This document shows positions 21,519-33,079 of a stretch of 64,000 nt of DNA, piece by piece. Both the position numbers and the translations under genes were made by a program. Below the pieces are notes generated by a model. That model made no database searches and was not told the DNA's origin. It saw nothing but the letters and a program-made list of their open reading frames with translations. Source of the stretch: Hermatobates lingyangjiaoensis (lineage: Eukaryota > Arthropoda > Insecta > Hemiptera > Hermatobatidae); contig JAPFBL010001103.1 of NCBI GenBank assembly GCA_026182355.1, positions 37,501 through 101,500 of the forward strand. The letters run 5' to 3'. Numbering within the stretch: the stretch's first letter is position 1; the number at the start of each line of letters is the position of its first letter.

Positions 21519-21740
21519 ATGATCAAACCACAATAAGAAAATGGGAAAACAAGATCAAGATCTTTCAACCGTAACAAGCGGTCTTCGTCAGAGTCAAAAA
21601 CCCAACTGACTCTCTGTTAGGTTTTTGACTCTGACGAAGACCGCTTGTTACGGTTGAAAGATCTTAGTCTTGTTTTCCCATTTTCTTATTCTGGTTTGAT
21701 CATTGATTGTTATTTCACGTGTTTATATGAAATCTTTATA
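21510..21740. ncRNA. Fold-back cassette with hammerhead-like core, GACT family
   Basis: Arms are inverted around CAACTGACTCTCTGTTAGG and retain both copies of the CTGACGA...AGATCTTAGTC order. The minus-arm stem III region has one change (GATCAAGATC). (TA)n on both sides. Confidence 0.75.
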
Positions 21741-21754
21741 TATATATGTATATA

Positions 21755-21975
21755 TATAAATGATCAAACCATAATAAGAAATGGGAAAACAAGACTAAGA
21801 TCTTTCAACCGTAACAAGCGGTCTTCGTCAGAGTCAAAAACCCAACGGTTTTTTGTCAGTTGGGTTTTTGACTCTGACGAAGACCGCTCTTACGGTTGAA
21901 AGATCTTAGTCTTGTTTTCCCATTTCTTATTGTGGTTTGATCATTGATTATTATTTCACGTGTTTATGTAAAAGT
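21755..21975. ncRNA. Fold-back cassette with hammerhead-like core, GACT family
   Basis: A second GACT cassette starts about 15 bp after the previous one, across a short (TA)n. The plus arm has a shortened stem II loop (GACCGCTCTTACGGTT). The loop centre is AACGGTTTTTTGTCAGTT. Confidence 0.75.
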
Positions 21976-21999
21976 TTTTTATGTATAAAAATATTAAAA

Positions 22000-22145
22000 T
22001 CTGTTTCTGTGCCTTAATAACAAAAAACATTAATTAAAATGATCCCTGTCAATCATGTTCAGAGAATTAAGTTCAATAACTATTGTTATAATTTCTGAGT
22101 GATTTTAACAAAGTTTCACGGGTAGTCTCGTATTGCTATAATTTT
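22000..22145. repeat. Single unit of the repeat expanded at 3364-3900
   Basis: CTGTTTCTGTGCCTTAATAA, ATGATCCCTGTCAATCATGT, AATAACTATTGTTATAATTT and CTGAGTGA..TTTCACGGGTAGTCT match the array unit and its right flank. Confidence 0.8.
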
Positions 22146-23129
22146 TAACAATTATATTTTCATATTATTTTAACCATGGTTTATTTTTGGGGATGCCTTA
22201 TTTTCGGAAAAAGACAGTACTTGGCGTTACTTAACCTTATAGTAACCTTTTCACTGTTACATCATCATTTATAGTCATATAACTATGGAGGAAATGATAT
22301 CATCATGGTGACATAAGCTTAAATTAAAGTTACCCCAGTATTATTTTGATATGTTATATGCTAAACAATGATGTTGCTAAAAGTTTAACTAGTCATGTAT
22401 TATCTGGGCATCATGTAACCTCCCCACTGTTTCATTGTTATTTGTTACGTTATATAGTAAGTAATCAAACAATTAGGTGATGTTAAACGTTAAGTAGTTT
22501 TATCATTAACTTGGTTTTATTTAACCTTTTAGTAACCTTCCTATGACATTGTTTAGTAAATTTATCTATTTTTGAAGTTAAGTTAATAAAATATTAAACT
22601 GAATAGCCTAAGAATCAAAATAGAATTGTTGCATCACAAATCAACGTTCAACATTTATTAACGTATGATACTATTAAGCATTTTCTGGATCCAAGGGGGT
22701 TTTAACTGGCCATCTGTTGTCAGAAATTCTTTTGTATGTACTGTTTCAAATCTATAAGAGAGTAAATCAAGAAGTTGTGTTGTGAAGAGCTACCATTTAC
22801 CATTGTTTGTAAGAATACGTGTAAACCTAACTGTTTTACTCTTTCTAAAGCATTGACTAAGTTCTTTGTTGTTCTTATAGTCTTCCGGATTTTGTTTTCA
22901 ATATTAGTTCCTCACATAATTACGATGAAAATAACTTTTCTATGTATTTAAGCAACTTTTTTGTTTCAGATGTATTAAACCTTTTAAGGAAAGTTTAAAG
23001 TAAACTCCAAAATGGTAAAGCTAGTTATAAGAGAAGTTCTGAATGTTCTTTTTCTTAAAGTTCATTTTATTATATCATTGCAGGTATACTGAATTTTTGT
23101 ACGCATTTGAAGATTAGGTCACCTGACAA
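22146..23129. other. Intergenic, nothing assigned
   Basis: Repeated small motifs such as TTAACCTTTTAGTAACCTT occur near 22225-22255 and 22520-22545, suggesting a decayed repeat. No gene recognised. Confidence 0.4.
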
Positions 23130-24060
23130 ACATATTGCAGATATTTCCATCTTCAGGAGCTTATTCATCTTCAGTTGTATAGCCCATGAAGATAGGGAGG
23201 GCCAGGTTAGCTCAGTGGTTAATGTTTGATTCACGTGGGAGGTGAATAAATCTGAGCACGTCGTCCCTCGGAGAAGATGTTAAGCTGTCGGGCCCGATCG
23301 TGTACAATATCAGGTATTAGTTAAAAATACCTACTCTAAATAAATACACTTGAGTTAAGCAAAATTTAGGACTTCTAATGTACAATCAATCTTCATTGTG
23401 TGGTATCACAAAGGGCTAATGTTCGGCCTAAGTTTGTTCCCTTGTGAGACAGCAACTTCAACCTAAAGGGTTGCCTACTACAACTACTAGCCCAAATGAA
23501 GATGTAATCTTATTTTATAAGGCTTATATATGACTTATTTTTAAGGAAAATCTTCAGAATACTCCTGAAGATGAAGATCAGCCTTTTCAATTATATTGAA
23601 TTTAAAATGCTCTCCTGAATATTGATAATTTTGCCAATGTCGTTCAGTAAATCTGTAACTGACTTAATGTTCTTCTTCTTCTTCTTCAGTATTATAGACT
23701 CCTGAAGATGGGAAGATCCTAAACCCGTCTTTCCTTCATAATGGTGTTAATTTGATTATAACATTCTAGTAGGAGTAAGAGTTCTTGAACAGACATACTT
23801 CATCATCTTCTGTAGAACTATGCTTTTGAACATTACATTCAACTGGTATTATTATCCATCTTCAACAGCATGTCCCATCTTTAGTAGATTTTCAAATGGA
23901 TAACAGTCATACACGGTTGATTCATAAAATAATTTAACTTTTAATGACCTGTTTTCGAATCTTTTCTGATTTCATTTATCCCACTGAAGATGAATATGCA
24001 ACGAAACCAAAAAAAAAAAGTATAATTCAATATCCTGCTGAAGATGATAAATCTCAAAGT
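23130..24060. repeat. Cluster of CTGAAGATG / CATCTTCAG motifs
   Basis: CTGAAGAT(G/A) or its complement, often preceded by CTC or CC, appears about ten times at irregular spacing (for example near 23150, 23172, 23563, 23702, 23983, 24042). No regular period is visible. The motif equals the 5' half of a hammerhead core, but matching GAA halves were not seen. Confidence 0.4.
23205..23460 (+). mobile_element. tRNA-derived SINE with internal deletion
   Basis: GCCAGGTTAGCTCAGTGGTT (A-box half of a tRNA head) joins directly to TGATTCACGTGGGAGGTGAA. Compared with 50025-50325, about 55 bp including the B box are missing. The body AATAAATCTGAGCACGTCGT, AGATGTTAAGCTGTCGG and the tail ACTTGAGTTAAGCAAAATTT are kept. 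Confidence 0.75.
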
Positions 24061-24134
24061 TAACATGTCCTTGTACGAGTTATTTTTATAAATATAATAA
24101 TATAACTCCTGTGAGCCTAATTATCATACATATT

Positions 24135-24200
24135 ATATATATTATGTCGACTTTTCGACATATTTATGTCTTCTTCAGGACTACAATATGCTTTTTTACG
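24135..24200 (-). ncRNA. Isolated hammerhead-like core, minus strand
   Basis: The minus strand reads TCCTGAAGAAGACATA AA TATGTCGAAAAGTCGAC: CTGAAGA, A, stem II GACATA/TATGTC, GAA. Stem III is altered (AAGT for ACGT). Related to the 26201-26234 core. Confidence 0.45.
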
Positions 24201-24260
24201 ATTTATATAACTTCACAACAAAACCTTTTGATATACTCTCCTATATTTATTTTATCTAAT

Positions 24261-25924
24261 AGAATTATATTCCACACGGAATAGTTATAACTGTTCGAAA
24301 CAGGCTTGTTATTTCATTGATTTAGTATTTCTGATGCTCGTGAGATAGCAGCACTATACAACATATTTGATTAAAAACAGCTCTAATTGGCTAATAGCCG
24401 GTCATAAACCGCAACAAAACCTTCCTAAAAAGAGTTTAAATTCTGTATTTTATTGATAAATCTTATTACTAGTTATTTATATTATAATTATGAACAGCCT
24501 TCATAACATAAGAATTATCTTAACTTGTGGATTATTTTATTTCAGGTAAAGATGTTATGTACTTTATATACAAAAAAAATAAGCAATAATATAATGAATA
24601 CATTGAAATTATAATACACAGCTAAATCTGTGTTGCATAAAAAAAAGGAATAATTCAATTAACATATATTACTGGAAGAAAGTTTTATTATTAATTTAAT
24701 TTTCTTTTTTTGTCTGTTATGTATATATGTTTTGTCAAGAGTTTTTTTTTATTTTATTGTATATTTTGTTACAGCATGTTCTACTGTGTATTACATGCGT
24801 CAACATCAAATTATATACAATATTTCCTTCATTTACAATAAGATAATACTTATTTTACAAGGATTCTTAATTTTTTTCTTTCTTATATGTTTGAAAAGTA
24901 CAAAAATTTCACAAATTCTTTGAAATATTGTTCTTTAATTAATGAGGAAGGCCTAACGGGCCACTCCTCTCCACAAACCAAGACCTTACGTATGAGAGCC
25001 AGTCTTTGTGATTCCCTCAAACAGCACTCGTATACCAAGTGTCTAGGAGATTGGGGTGTCTCCGCGTTACATTCCCATGATTTTACTTGAAGCTATTTTC
25101 AACCTGTTAAGGTATTCTTTAAATGGCCCTTCTCTTGTCATGTATTGGGATTTTTTATAATTTATTTGGATCTGTCCATGGATAATCTTTGTTTTATGAA
25201 AATATTCCTTTGTTAGAAGGCCTTTAGTGGATTCCTCCCAATTTGTGCCATCGTGCCACTGTTCCTAACAGTTTTATTTGATATTCTGTATATATTATTA
25301 CAGGAGATATGTTTTCTTTATTTTTCCGTAGTACATTTGGCATTTATAGTAATTACTGACATTTTGTGTGTAACAATATTTATTAATGATTTAAGAATAA
25401 TTTAGTCCTCTTTACATCCAATGACTTAACTGTTTGATTATTCATATCTAATCATTATTCATAGTTATTCATTCATATATGAATGAATATAACTATTCAT
25501 AGTTACTATTCAATGTAACAACCGTTCATAAGTTACTACTCAATTTGAATCTGGCTTTTGAATAACCACCGTTATTCAGAAACCTTCTCCCTGTTGTGTA
25601 AATCTCATTAGCTAGCTAATATAATACGTTATAATAGCTTAAAATATTAGCAGCTGAATATTTTCAAAAATATCTTTCCATTATAATTAAAAATTTAAAT
25701 AACATTCCATTATTGAAATATCTTATTTTACAAATGCGAAAATCCCTTTTCCTTCCTTCCAACCAGAAAATAATTATGATTTATATTTTACATATAACAA
25801 ACTAATAATATTTTAAAGAAATATGTAATATATACATATATATTTTATGCACAAATACTTATATTCGTATGAAATATATATCATGATTTGTTTTCTTGAC
25901 CCAATAATCATATCTTAGAAGATT
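24261..25924. other. Intergenic, nothing assigned
   Basis: 24940-25280 is less AT-rich (GGCCTAACGGGCCACTCC...) and could be a transposon relic; no family recognised. A short palindrome ATTCATTCATATATGAATGA lies near 25470. Confidence 0.4.
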
Positions 25925-26285
25925 TTTTAGGGTTTAGGTTTTAATATTGAACCTACTCTCACCGATTTTTCGACATATTCATGTCTTCTTCAGGACTACA
26001 ATATGCTTTTTTACAATTAGCACTATTACTACTGGAATTTTGATTATTGTTTATATTTTAAATTTATAGAAAATTGATGATTGATAAATCGGGTATTACA
26101 ACTATACCTTTCTATTATCCTTCAATTATAAATGTAAAATGTAAATAATAATCAAAATTTCAGTAGTAATAGTACTGCTGGTAAAAAAAACATGTTGTAT
26201 CCCTGAAGAAGACATAAATATGTCGAAACGTTGGCGAGAGGAGTAGTTTCAATCATAAGACCTAAAACCTCAAAAATCTTTTAAA
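25925..26285. ncRNA. Fold-back with hammerhead-like cores, ACGT family
   Basis: Arms (about 25925-26060 and 26140-26285) are inverted with a loop of about 80 bp. Plus arm: CC (26201-26202), CTGAAGA (26203-26209), A, stem II GACATA/TATGTC (26211-26224, loop AA), GAA, self-complementary ACGT (26228-26231), T, GG. The minus arm has CTGAAGAAGACATGAATATG then TCGAAAAATCGG, with stem III mutated. Confidence 0.7.
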
Positions 26286-26429
26286 ATATCAAATATAACT
26301 AATATATTACCAAAATTCTTTATAAGTGAAAGAAATTTAGCAAATTCGCAGCGTGTTTCAGTAATTTGATTTATGTGTGTTATTTTGAAAATTCTAGTTT
26401 ATATTATATATATGTATATATATATATAT

Positions 26430-26645
26430 ATATATAAACAAAACTAAAAGTTATTGGGACTCAGTCAGTTCTTCAGGTTCAAATTAAACTCCCATTGCCA
26501 ACGTTTCGGTTTTTATTTAAAACCTTTTTCATAGGCAGAAGTATAAATATATGAAAAAGGTTTTAAATAAAAACCGAAACGTTGGCAATAAGAGTTTAAT
26601 TTGAACCTGAAGAACTGACCGAGTCCCGATAACTTTTAGTTTTGT
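26430..26645. repeat. Fold-back cassette, CTATGA-type divergent core
   Basis: Arms of about 100 bp are inverted around CATAGGCAGAAGTATAAATA. The arm reads CTATGAAAAAGGTTTTAAAT then AAAAACCGAAACGTTGGCAA: stem II GGTTTT/AAAACC, GAA and ACGT are kept, but CTGANGA has become CTATGAA. Same family as 36420-36735. (TA)n on both sides. Confidence 0.65.
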
Positions 26646-27037
26646 TTCTATTCTACGGTCGATACATTTATCAATATATATATATATATTTCATGTTGTC
26701 CTTTTCTTGACCACTATATTCTTAAGTTATGAAATTTTTGAAGTATTTTGGTCTAGATAATACAAAAAAAAACTGTTTTTTTTTTTTAATATCTAGACCA
26801 AAAACCCTCAAAAAATCTCAAAACATATATATATATTATGATCTTTTAATCAAATAAGGTCCTTGTCAGAGACACATGTTGAGTAGATTACATTCAATTT
26901 GTGACTCTGACGAAGTCAATTAAGTGTCGAAATTTTTTAATCAGAATTTTTTACTAATTTTTTATACTTTAATATTTAATCTTCTTTAAACTTTACAAAT
27001 ATACTGTACCCCATTTTATATATATATATATATATAT

Positions 27038-27146
27038 AAACTAGAATTTAAAAAGAACACATAGAAAGGAAATCACTGGACTCACTACACTGAATAAACT
27101 AGAATTTAAAAAGAACACATAGAAAGGAAATCACTGGACTCACTAC

Positions 27147-27153
<7 letters not shown>
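27038..27153. repeat. 57-58-bp direct duplication
   Basis: AAACTAGAATTTAAAAAGAA...GGACTCACTACA occurs twice in a row between (TA)n tracts. The end of the same segment (AAACTAGAATTTAAAAA) is found at 55516. Followed by a CTATA/TATAG palindrome at about 27180-27250. Confidence 0.8.
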
Positions 27154-27182
<29 letters not shown>

Positions 27183-27250
27183 CTATATATACTATACTAT
27201 ATATACTATAGTATAGTATATAGTATATACTATACTATATATATATATTA

Positions 27251-28200
27251 ACTATATAATATATATTAAAATTATATATTAATAATGCTGTAAAATTATT
27301 TTTTAAAGTATATGAAATTTTTTAACATATATTTTGTTCCTTTTATGGCATATATTAATATAAATAACTTTTTTCCAGTAATATATGAAAATATTGAAAT
27401 ATTTAATTAGATGTAAATAAAATTTATTTAAAAATACCTCAATCAAAAATGACAATCTTTATACGTCCAAACAATGATTTGTAAAAAAAAATGGATGTAA
27501 AAAAAAACAAAATGTGACAAAATTAAATAACACTAAAATCAAAATAATTCAAAAGCAAAAAAAAAAAAGATAAATATGACATTTACAAATTGAAATATTA
27601 ACTGGACCAGTCCAAAAAAGAAGAAAAAGAATATTAATAACAATTAAATAATTAAAAAAATAAAAGATAATTAAATTTATTGGATTTTTAGATTTGCACA
27701 AAAAATATAAATAAAAATAGTGTTTTTATTTATTTTTTATTTTAGGAATACATAAATATTACAAGTAGACTATTTATGCGGTAGATTTTTTTGGAAAACT
27801 AGTTATGAATGAATTTCAAAATATTTATATATCAAAAAAAAAAAATTATGCAAAGAGAGATAAAAAAAAGCATTAGATCTATAGTAACATAAACAAAGTA
27901 GATACATTGTTGTCATTAACTTGAAATATAATTAACAATTTTTTTAAAAGAAGAAAAGATAAATTGCTGTCCAATCCCCCCCTCAAAAAAAACCATTCTC
28001 TACTATATATATTTAAGTAGTAATTTAAATTTTATATGAAGAAAATAAAAATAAAATTTAAAAAAAATGAATATTTTTCCGAAGTGAAATAAAGTTCAAA
28101 TTTATAGATATAATATGAGTAGATATAAACAAATAGGGAAAGACTAGAAATTATTGTCTTAAAATGTATCTGTCATTAGGATTATATATATATGTATATA
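27251..28200. other. AT-rich intergenic DNA, nothing assigned
   Basis: No recognisable feature apart from homopolymer runs. Confidence 0.5.
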
Positions 28201-28204
28201 TATA

Positions 28205-28350
28205 TATTTTGTTAAACTGAATTGCCTTAATCAAACATACCTTTCTTTTGAATAGTTTTTCATATTTTCTTGATAATTTCAAAACATACAAAAAATTTCA
28301 AAACTGCTCAAAACAAAGGTATGTTTTATTAAGGCAATTCAGTTTATGAA
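28205..28350. repeat. Fold-back of Penelope-like N-terminal fragment, third family
   Basis: AACTGAATTGCCTTAATCAA...TTTTGAATAGTTTTTC is inverted against CTGCTCAAAACAAAGG...TTAAGGCAATTCAGTTT. One arm matches the coding remnant at 10880-10950. Preceded by (TA)n. Confidence 0.7.
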
Positions 28351-28520
28351 ATGGGAAAACAAGATTAGGATCTTTCAACCGTAACAAGCTGTCTTTGTCA
28401 GAGTCAAAAACCCAAACGATGGGTTTTTGACTCTAACGAAGACCGCTTGTTTCGTTCGAAAGATCTTAGTCTTGTTTTCCATTCATATTGTGGTTTGATC
28501 ATTGATATATATACCATATA
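28351..28520. ncRNA. Fold-back cassette, GACT family, mutated core
   Basis: The plus arm reads GACTCTAACGAAGACCGC: core G5 is changed to A. The minus arm reads TCTGACAAAGACAGC, with G8 changed to A. Arms and AGATCTTAGTC remain. It shares its left boundary with the fold-back at 28205-28350. Confidence 0.65.
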
Positions 28521-28769
28521 TATATATAGACGGACCAAGAGCAAAATGCAGAAATCCATTGGGTTTCCAACTGTCTGCATAGGTGTACCTCTATTTATTA
28601 TCCTTATGATGGTTGAAGCTGAAAATTTGATACATTCGTCTTTAGTATTTCCATATTTGTATGTACTTGCTCATATTATACTATTTGTGTTAATATTACA
28701 TTGGTTTTAGTTCATTCGAACTTCATCCGAAAGTCCGGAAAACTGTTTCATTTAATTGCGATATATATA

Positions 28770-29090
28770 TATGTTTTATTAAAGAGTATGCCGATCTTCA
28801 TTTTCGTTCGTTTTTTATTTAATTTCTTTAGTTTTCTAAACTTGGTTTTTAACTCTTCAGGTAAACTAAACACTACCTCTCCGAAAGATTTATTCTTGAG
28901 TTCCATAGTGGTAATCGATTACTACTATGGAACTCAAGAATATATCTTTCGGAGAGTTAGTGTTTAGTTTACCTGAAGAGTTTAAAACCAAGTTTAGAAA
29001 ACTAGAGAAATTAAATAAAAAACGAACGTAAATGAAGATCGGCATACTCTTTAATAAAACATGTCTAAATGAAGGTCTACTCCCAAAATA
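28770..29090. pseudogene. Fold-back of Penelope-like N-terminal coding sequence
   Basis: The right arm encodes MELKNISFGELVFSLPEEFK, then TKFRKLEKLNKKRT, then (after a stop) FNKTCLNEGLLPK before (TA)n. The left arm is its inverted copy, with the centre at GGTAATCGATTACTACTATG. The end motif matches the other PLE N-terminal fragments. Confidence 0.7.
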
Positions 29091-29109
29091 AACTAATATA
29101 TATATATAT

Positions 29110-29530
29110 ATATATAATAAATACTTTAACACATAGGAAAGAACACAGAAAGACAATACAGAGCTCACTTCAATATTTCAACATCCGTCGTCATCGTGAG
29201 TTCTGTACTGTTTTTCTGTGTACTTTTTATGTGTTAAAGTTTTTATTGTCTACACGGACCTTTCATTATATATATATATATATATATATATTATAAATTA
29301 TAGCGAAAGTAACACAAATATAGATATTAAAGACATAACCCACTTCTATACTTTGACATCATCGTCATCAGGATGTGAAGTGTCTCGAAGAATGACAGTG
29401 ATTGAGTCACCGCTTTACCTCCCTGCGAGACACTTCACCTCCTGATGACGACGATTTTCGGAATATAGAAGTTTGTTATGTTTCTGTCTATCTTTACGTT
29501 GCTTTCATTATAATTTTTATCTCAAGTACT
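29110..29530. ncRNA. Two fold-back cassettes, GAAGTGAG-related family
   Basis: 29115-29265: inverted ends TACTTTAACACATAGGAAAG / TGTTAAAG with a core truncated after CGTCGTCATCG. 29290-29530: inverted arms around CACTTCA..TGAAGTG. The plus strand holds CTCCTGATGACGACGATTTT, then CGGAATATAG, so GAA has become GGA. Separated by (TA)n at about 29268-29291. Confidence 0.55.
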
Positions 29531-30299
29531 ATATTCAGTATCATTTGATATTATATATATATATTCTCACTCTACATTATCAATTTTCTTTTCTGTAAAC
29601 AAAAGAAGAATAAAAATTTGTCCAATTATTGAAAAAAATAAGTCCCAATACCTTCTATAAATTAAGTCAATTAAAGTTAAAACAAACTTAAATAAAAAAA
29701 AGAAAAAAAAGGAACATTATAGGAAAAAATGTCGTGAACTTAGTTTGTAGTTTAAAAAAAAAGGGAAAAACAAGTAAAAAAAAGTTGGTGAAATTTTATA
29801 AAAAAAAAATTTTAAAAAATAAGTGCCAAAAATTAAATTATGATGTAGAAATAGTATATAAAAAAAATATTGATTATAAAAAATATATATATGAAATATA
29901 TTTACTCGAAAGAATATATGATTATAGTTAAGATTGGTATGAGAGTAGTATCGATTACATGATTGTAATGGAGATATGATATAATCGACAGGATCGATTG
30001 TATTATATTTATATATATATATATATATATATATAAAGATGTCTTATAAGGTTGAAGCTCTGTCAAAAAGTTAATATTTATTTTAAGATTTGTAAGGGTT
30101 CAAATTGTAATTTATTAATGGTATAACATTTTTTTTTAAATAATTTTTTTTCTTCTGTTTCTGTAGTATATTTTGGAGTAATTCTATCAGTGCTTGAAGC
30201 TATATTCTGTTTAACTGTCAACAATTTATTTTTCTAGGATAAATCATTAGAAAATAAGGCGATTGTTTTTTTTTGTAACAAAGTGGTACTGAGATTTTG
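29531..30299. other. AT-rich intergenic DNA
   Basis: Contains (TA)n at about 30008-30035 and long A and T runs. No gene or element recognised. Confidence 0.5.
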
Positions 30300-30401
30300 A
30301 ATTAAAATCTCACCCTCCGTTTTATCTTATCCATCTCTTAACGTCATCCCATTTCTCTCTCACTCTCTCCCCTTTCCTATTTATCTGATCTATTTCTTAA
30401 T

Positions 30402-30432
<31 letters not shown>

Positions 30433-30570
30433 ACTCACTCACTCACTCCTTATTTATTTTACTCATCTCTTAACGTCTCTCTCTCTCCCCTTTCTGTCTT
30501 TATTACTCAACAGTTTGTATCTTACTTTTCACTCTCACTCCCTATTTAACTAAACCATCTCTTAACGTCA

Positions 30571-30620
<50 letters not shown>

Positions 30621-30907
30621 TTCGCTCTCTCTCTCTCATTCCCTATATATCTTACCCATCTCTTAACGTCGTTCTCTCTCCCTTACTGTCTTTATTCACA
30701 ACAGTTTATATCTTTCTTTTCGCCTCCACGCTCCCTATTTAACTAAACCATTTCTTAACGTTAACCTTTCTCTCTCACTCACTCCCTATTTATCTTACTC
30801 ATCTCTTAATGTTGTTCTCTCTCCCCTTTCTGTCTTTATTACTCAACAGTTTGTATCTTTATTTTCACTCTTTCACTCCCTATTTAACTAAACCATCTCT
30901 TAACGTT

Positions 30908-30948
<41 letters not shown>

Positions 30949-31185
30949 TTCTGTCTTTATTACTCAACACTTTGTATCTTTATTTTCACTCTCTCACTCC
31001 CTATTTAACTAAACCATCTCTTAACGTTACCCTTTCTCTCTCTCTCTCTCTCTCTCACTCCCTATTTATCTTACTCATCTCTTAATGTGTTCTCTCTCCA
31101 CATTCTGTCTTTATTACTCAACACTTTGTATCTTTATTTTCGCTTTCTCACTCCCTATTTAACTAAACCATCTCTTAAGTCACCG
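30300..31185. repeat. Complex CT-rich satellite
   Basis: The recurring blocks CTCCCTATTTAACTAAACCA, TCTCTTAACGT, (CT)n, GTCTTTATTACTCAACAGTT and TGTATCTTTATTTTCAC come in varying order over about 0.9 kb. At least five CCCTATTTA(A/T) blocks are present. Low-complexity open frames are not genes. Confidence 0.85.
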
Positions 31186-31747
31186 CTAAAGAAGATAGTT
31201 GGCCTCCTTATTCCATCTCCTAAAGACGACATTTATCAAAAATATTGAACAATATATTACATTCTTCTTTGCATTTTCCTTTATAATTATTACTAAAAAA
31301 TTATTTTTAATTTTTTCTAAAGAGCTACATCTTTAAAAGACATACTATATTAAAATATAGACAGTTTAAATATAAATATAATTAGTAAATCGCTCACAAA
31401 TTTCTAGGAATATACCATCATAATTAAGCACTTAATAAAAAAAAGTTGTAAATATGGTTAATATTAAATTTTTAACATAACGGTAGAATGTCTGCGAATA
31501 CAGAGATAGAGGAGACCTAGGTGACTTTATTATAATTTATAATATTATATTATTTATAATGAAAAAATTACGAATATTATTTGATTTCTTATGTACTATA
31601 TATTTAAAAAATTATATCATTTAGTAATACATATTTGAAATATTTAATTTCTTATATAATGTAACATTATTATAAATTATATGGATTATTAATTAATTTT
31701 TTTTATGTGAAATATATTATAACAAAATTGCATGGTTATTTATAAAG
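31186..31747. other. AT-rich intergenic DNA, nothing assigned
   Basis: No recognisable feature. Confidence 0.5.
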
Positions 31748-32011
31748 CAGTCGACCCTCAATTTCCGTACTTTTTTTTTTTTCGAATAGCATGAATTATC
31801 ATCCAGGTATTGGTAATTCACAATGAGGGCAGAGTGAAACCTAATATTGTAGGCTACTCCAATTTCGTTATCTTAAGCAAACTATACGTTTATTATGTAC
31901 AAACAATATTATTATTACATATTTTAAAGTATAATAAATATAAACTAATTGTATCCACCTGTATTTGATGATTGTGATTTAAGGCAAGATGAGACAGAGA
32001 ATAGTCTAGCT

Positions 32012-32281
32012 CAGGTATCTTTCAACCTTTTTTTACATCGCGACAACCATTTTTGACCCAAAAATTTATTCGCGACCCTTTTAGTGAGAAGAAAAATAAA
32101 TATTAACAACAAATAAAAAGAGGGAATTGATCAATAGTAACTTTAATGAGATTACTGTGCCGTATTAATAATAAATAAATTATTTTTTTAATTTAGTCAT
32201 TTATTTTCTATTTAAAAATAAACAATTTTAAATATTTCGCGACCCCCAAGGAGGTCGGGACCCACCGGTTGAAGACCCTTG
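32012..32281. mobile_element. hAT-like MITE, 270 bp
   Basis: Ends CAGGTATCTTTCAACC and GGTTGAAGACCCTTG are inverted, with subterminal TCGCGAC..CC / TTCGCGACCCCC. The 8-bp flanks GTCTAGCT (32004-32011) and ATCTAGCT (32282-32289) match at 7 of 8. Confidence 0.85.
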
Positions 32282-32348
32282 ATCTAGCTGTCTGCCCTTC
32301 TCATAGGCCTACGCTGCTACAATTTCATTCAGATCGGCAATTACAGTA

Positions 32349-33032
32349 CAGTAGTACCTCGAGATACGACTGCTTCTTCTTACGAATTATTCGAGATAAG
32401 GCAAAAAATTTTGTGAAAATCCTGTTCTAAATACGATGTAATGTTCAATCTTACGATGTAAAATTTGAGGCGCCGAGAAAGAATTTTCTTGAAACTTCTG
32501 GAACCTTCTGAGACTGTTCGGGACAGAACAGTCCCGTATACGCATCGCTACGCGCACGTGAACTGCGCGTAGCGATGCGTATACTACGCTGCAGCATCCC
32601 ACAAGGCGTCCTTTTTTCAGAAAGCCGGTAAATTTCGTATCGTTCGGGTCCCTGTATTTGTGCTCCGACTTTCTCGTATTTTCTCGTATCGCCCGCGTCT
32701 CCTTTGTCCTATTTATCTTAATTTTATTAACAGTGTGACCTAAGAAGAGGTCCCACCCACGTACCAAAATCATGCACCTGAAACTCTGTTTTTACATATT
32801 AATTCTTTATTTATTCAATTATTTTGTATTTATATGGTTAAATGCTTGTTTTTTAGTGTACTATTGTTAGTTTTATAACGTAAAATAGGAAATTATATAC
32901 GGGTTTTGGGCCGTGGAACCAATTAATTTTTTTTTCCATTAATTCTTATGGTAATTATATGTTCGTGATACGAATTTTTTAATACGACGGGGGTTCTGGA
33001 ACCAATTAAATTCGTATCTCGAGGTACTACTG
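32349..33032. mobile_element. TA-flanked MITE, CAGTAGTACCTCGAG family
   Basis: Ends CAGTAGTACCTCGAGATACG and its complement, TA on both sides (32347-32348, 33033-33034). Holds a perfect 21-bp hairpin at 32536-32584. Related in style to the 20163 element. No transposase. Confidence 0.85.
32536..32584. repeat. Perfect 21-bp stem, 7-nt loop hairpin
   Basis: 32536-32556 is the exact complement of 32564-32584, loop CGTGAAC. It is GC-rich (GCATCGCTACGCGCA) inside an AT-rich MITE. Confidence 0.95.
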
Positions 33033-33079
33033 TATTAAGCCGGTCTAACCCTACTAAACTGTGTTGATATTAGACTATA

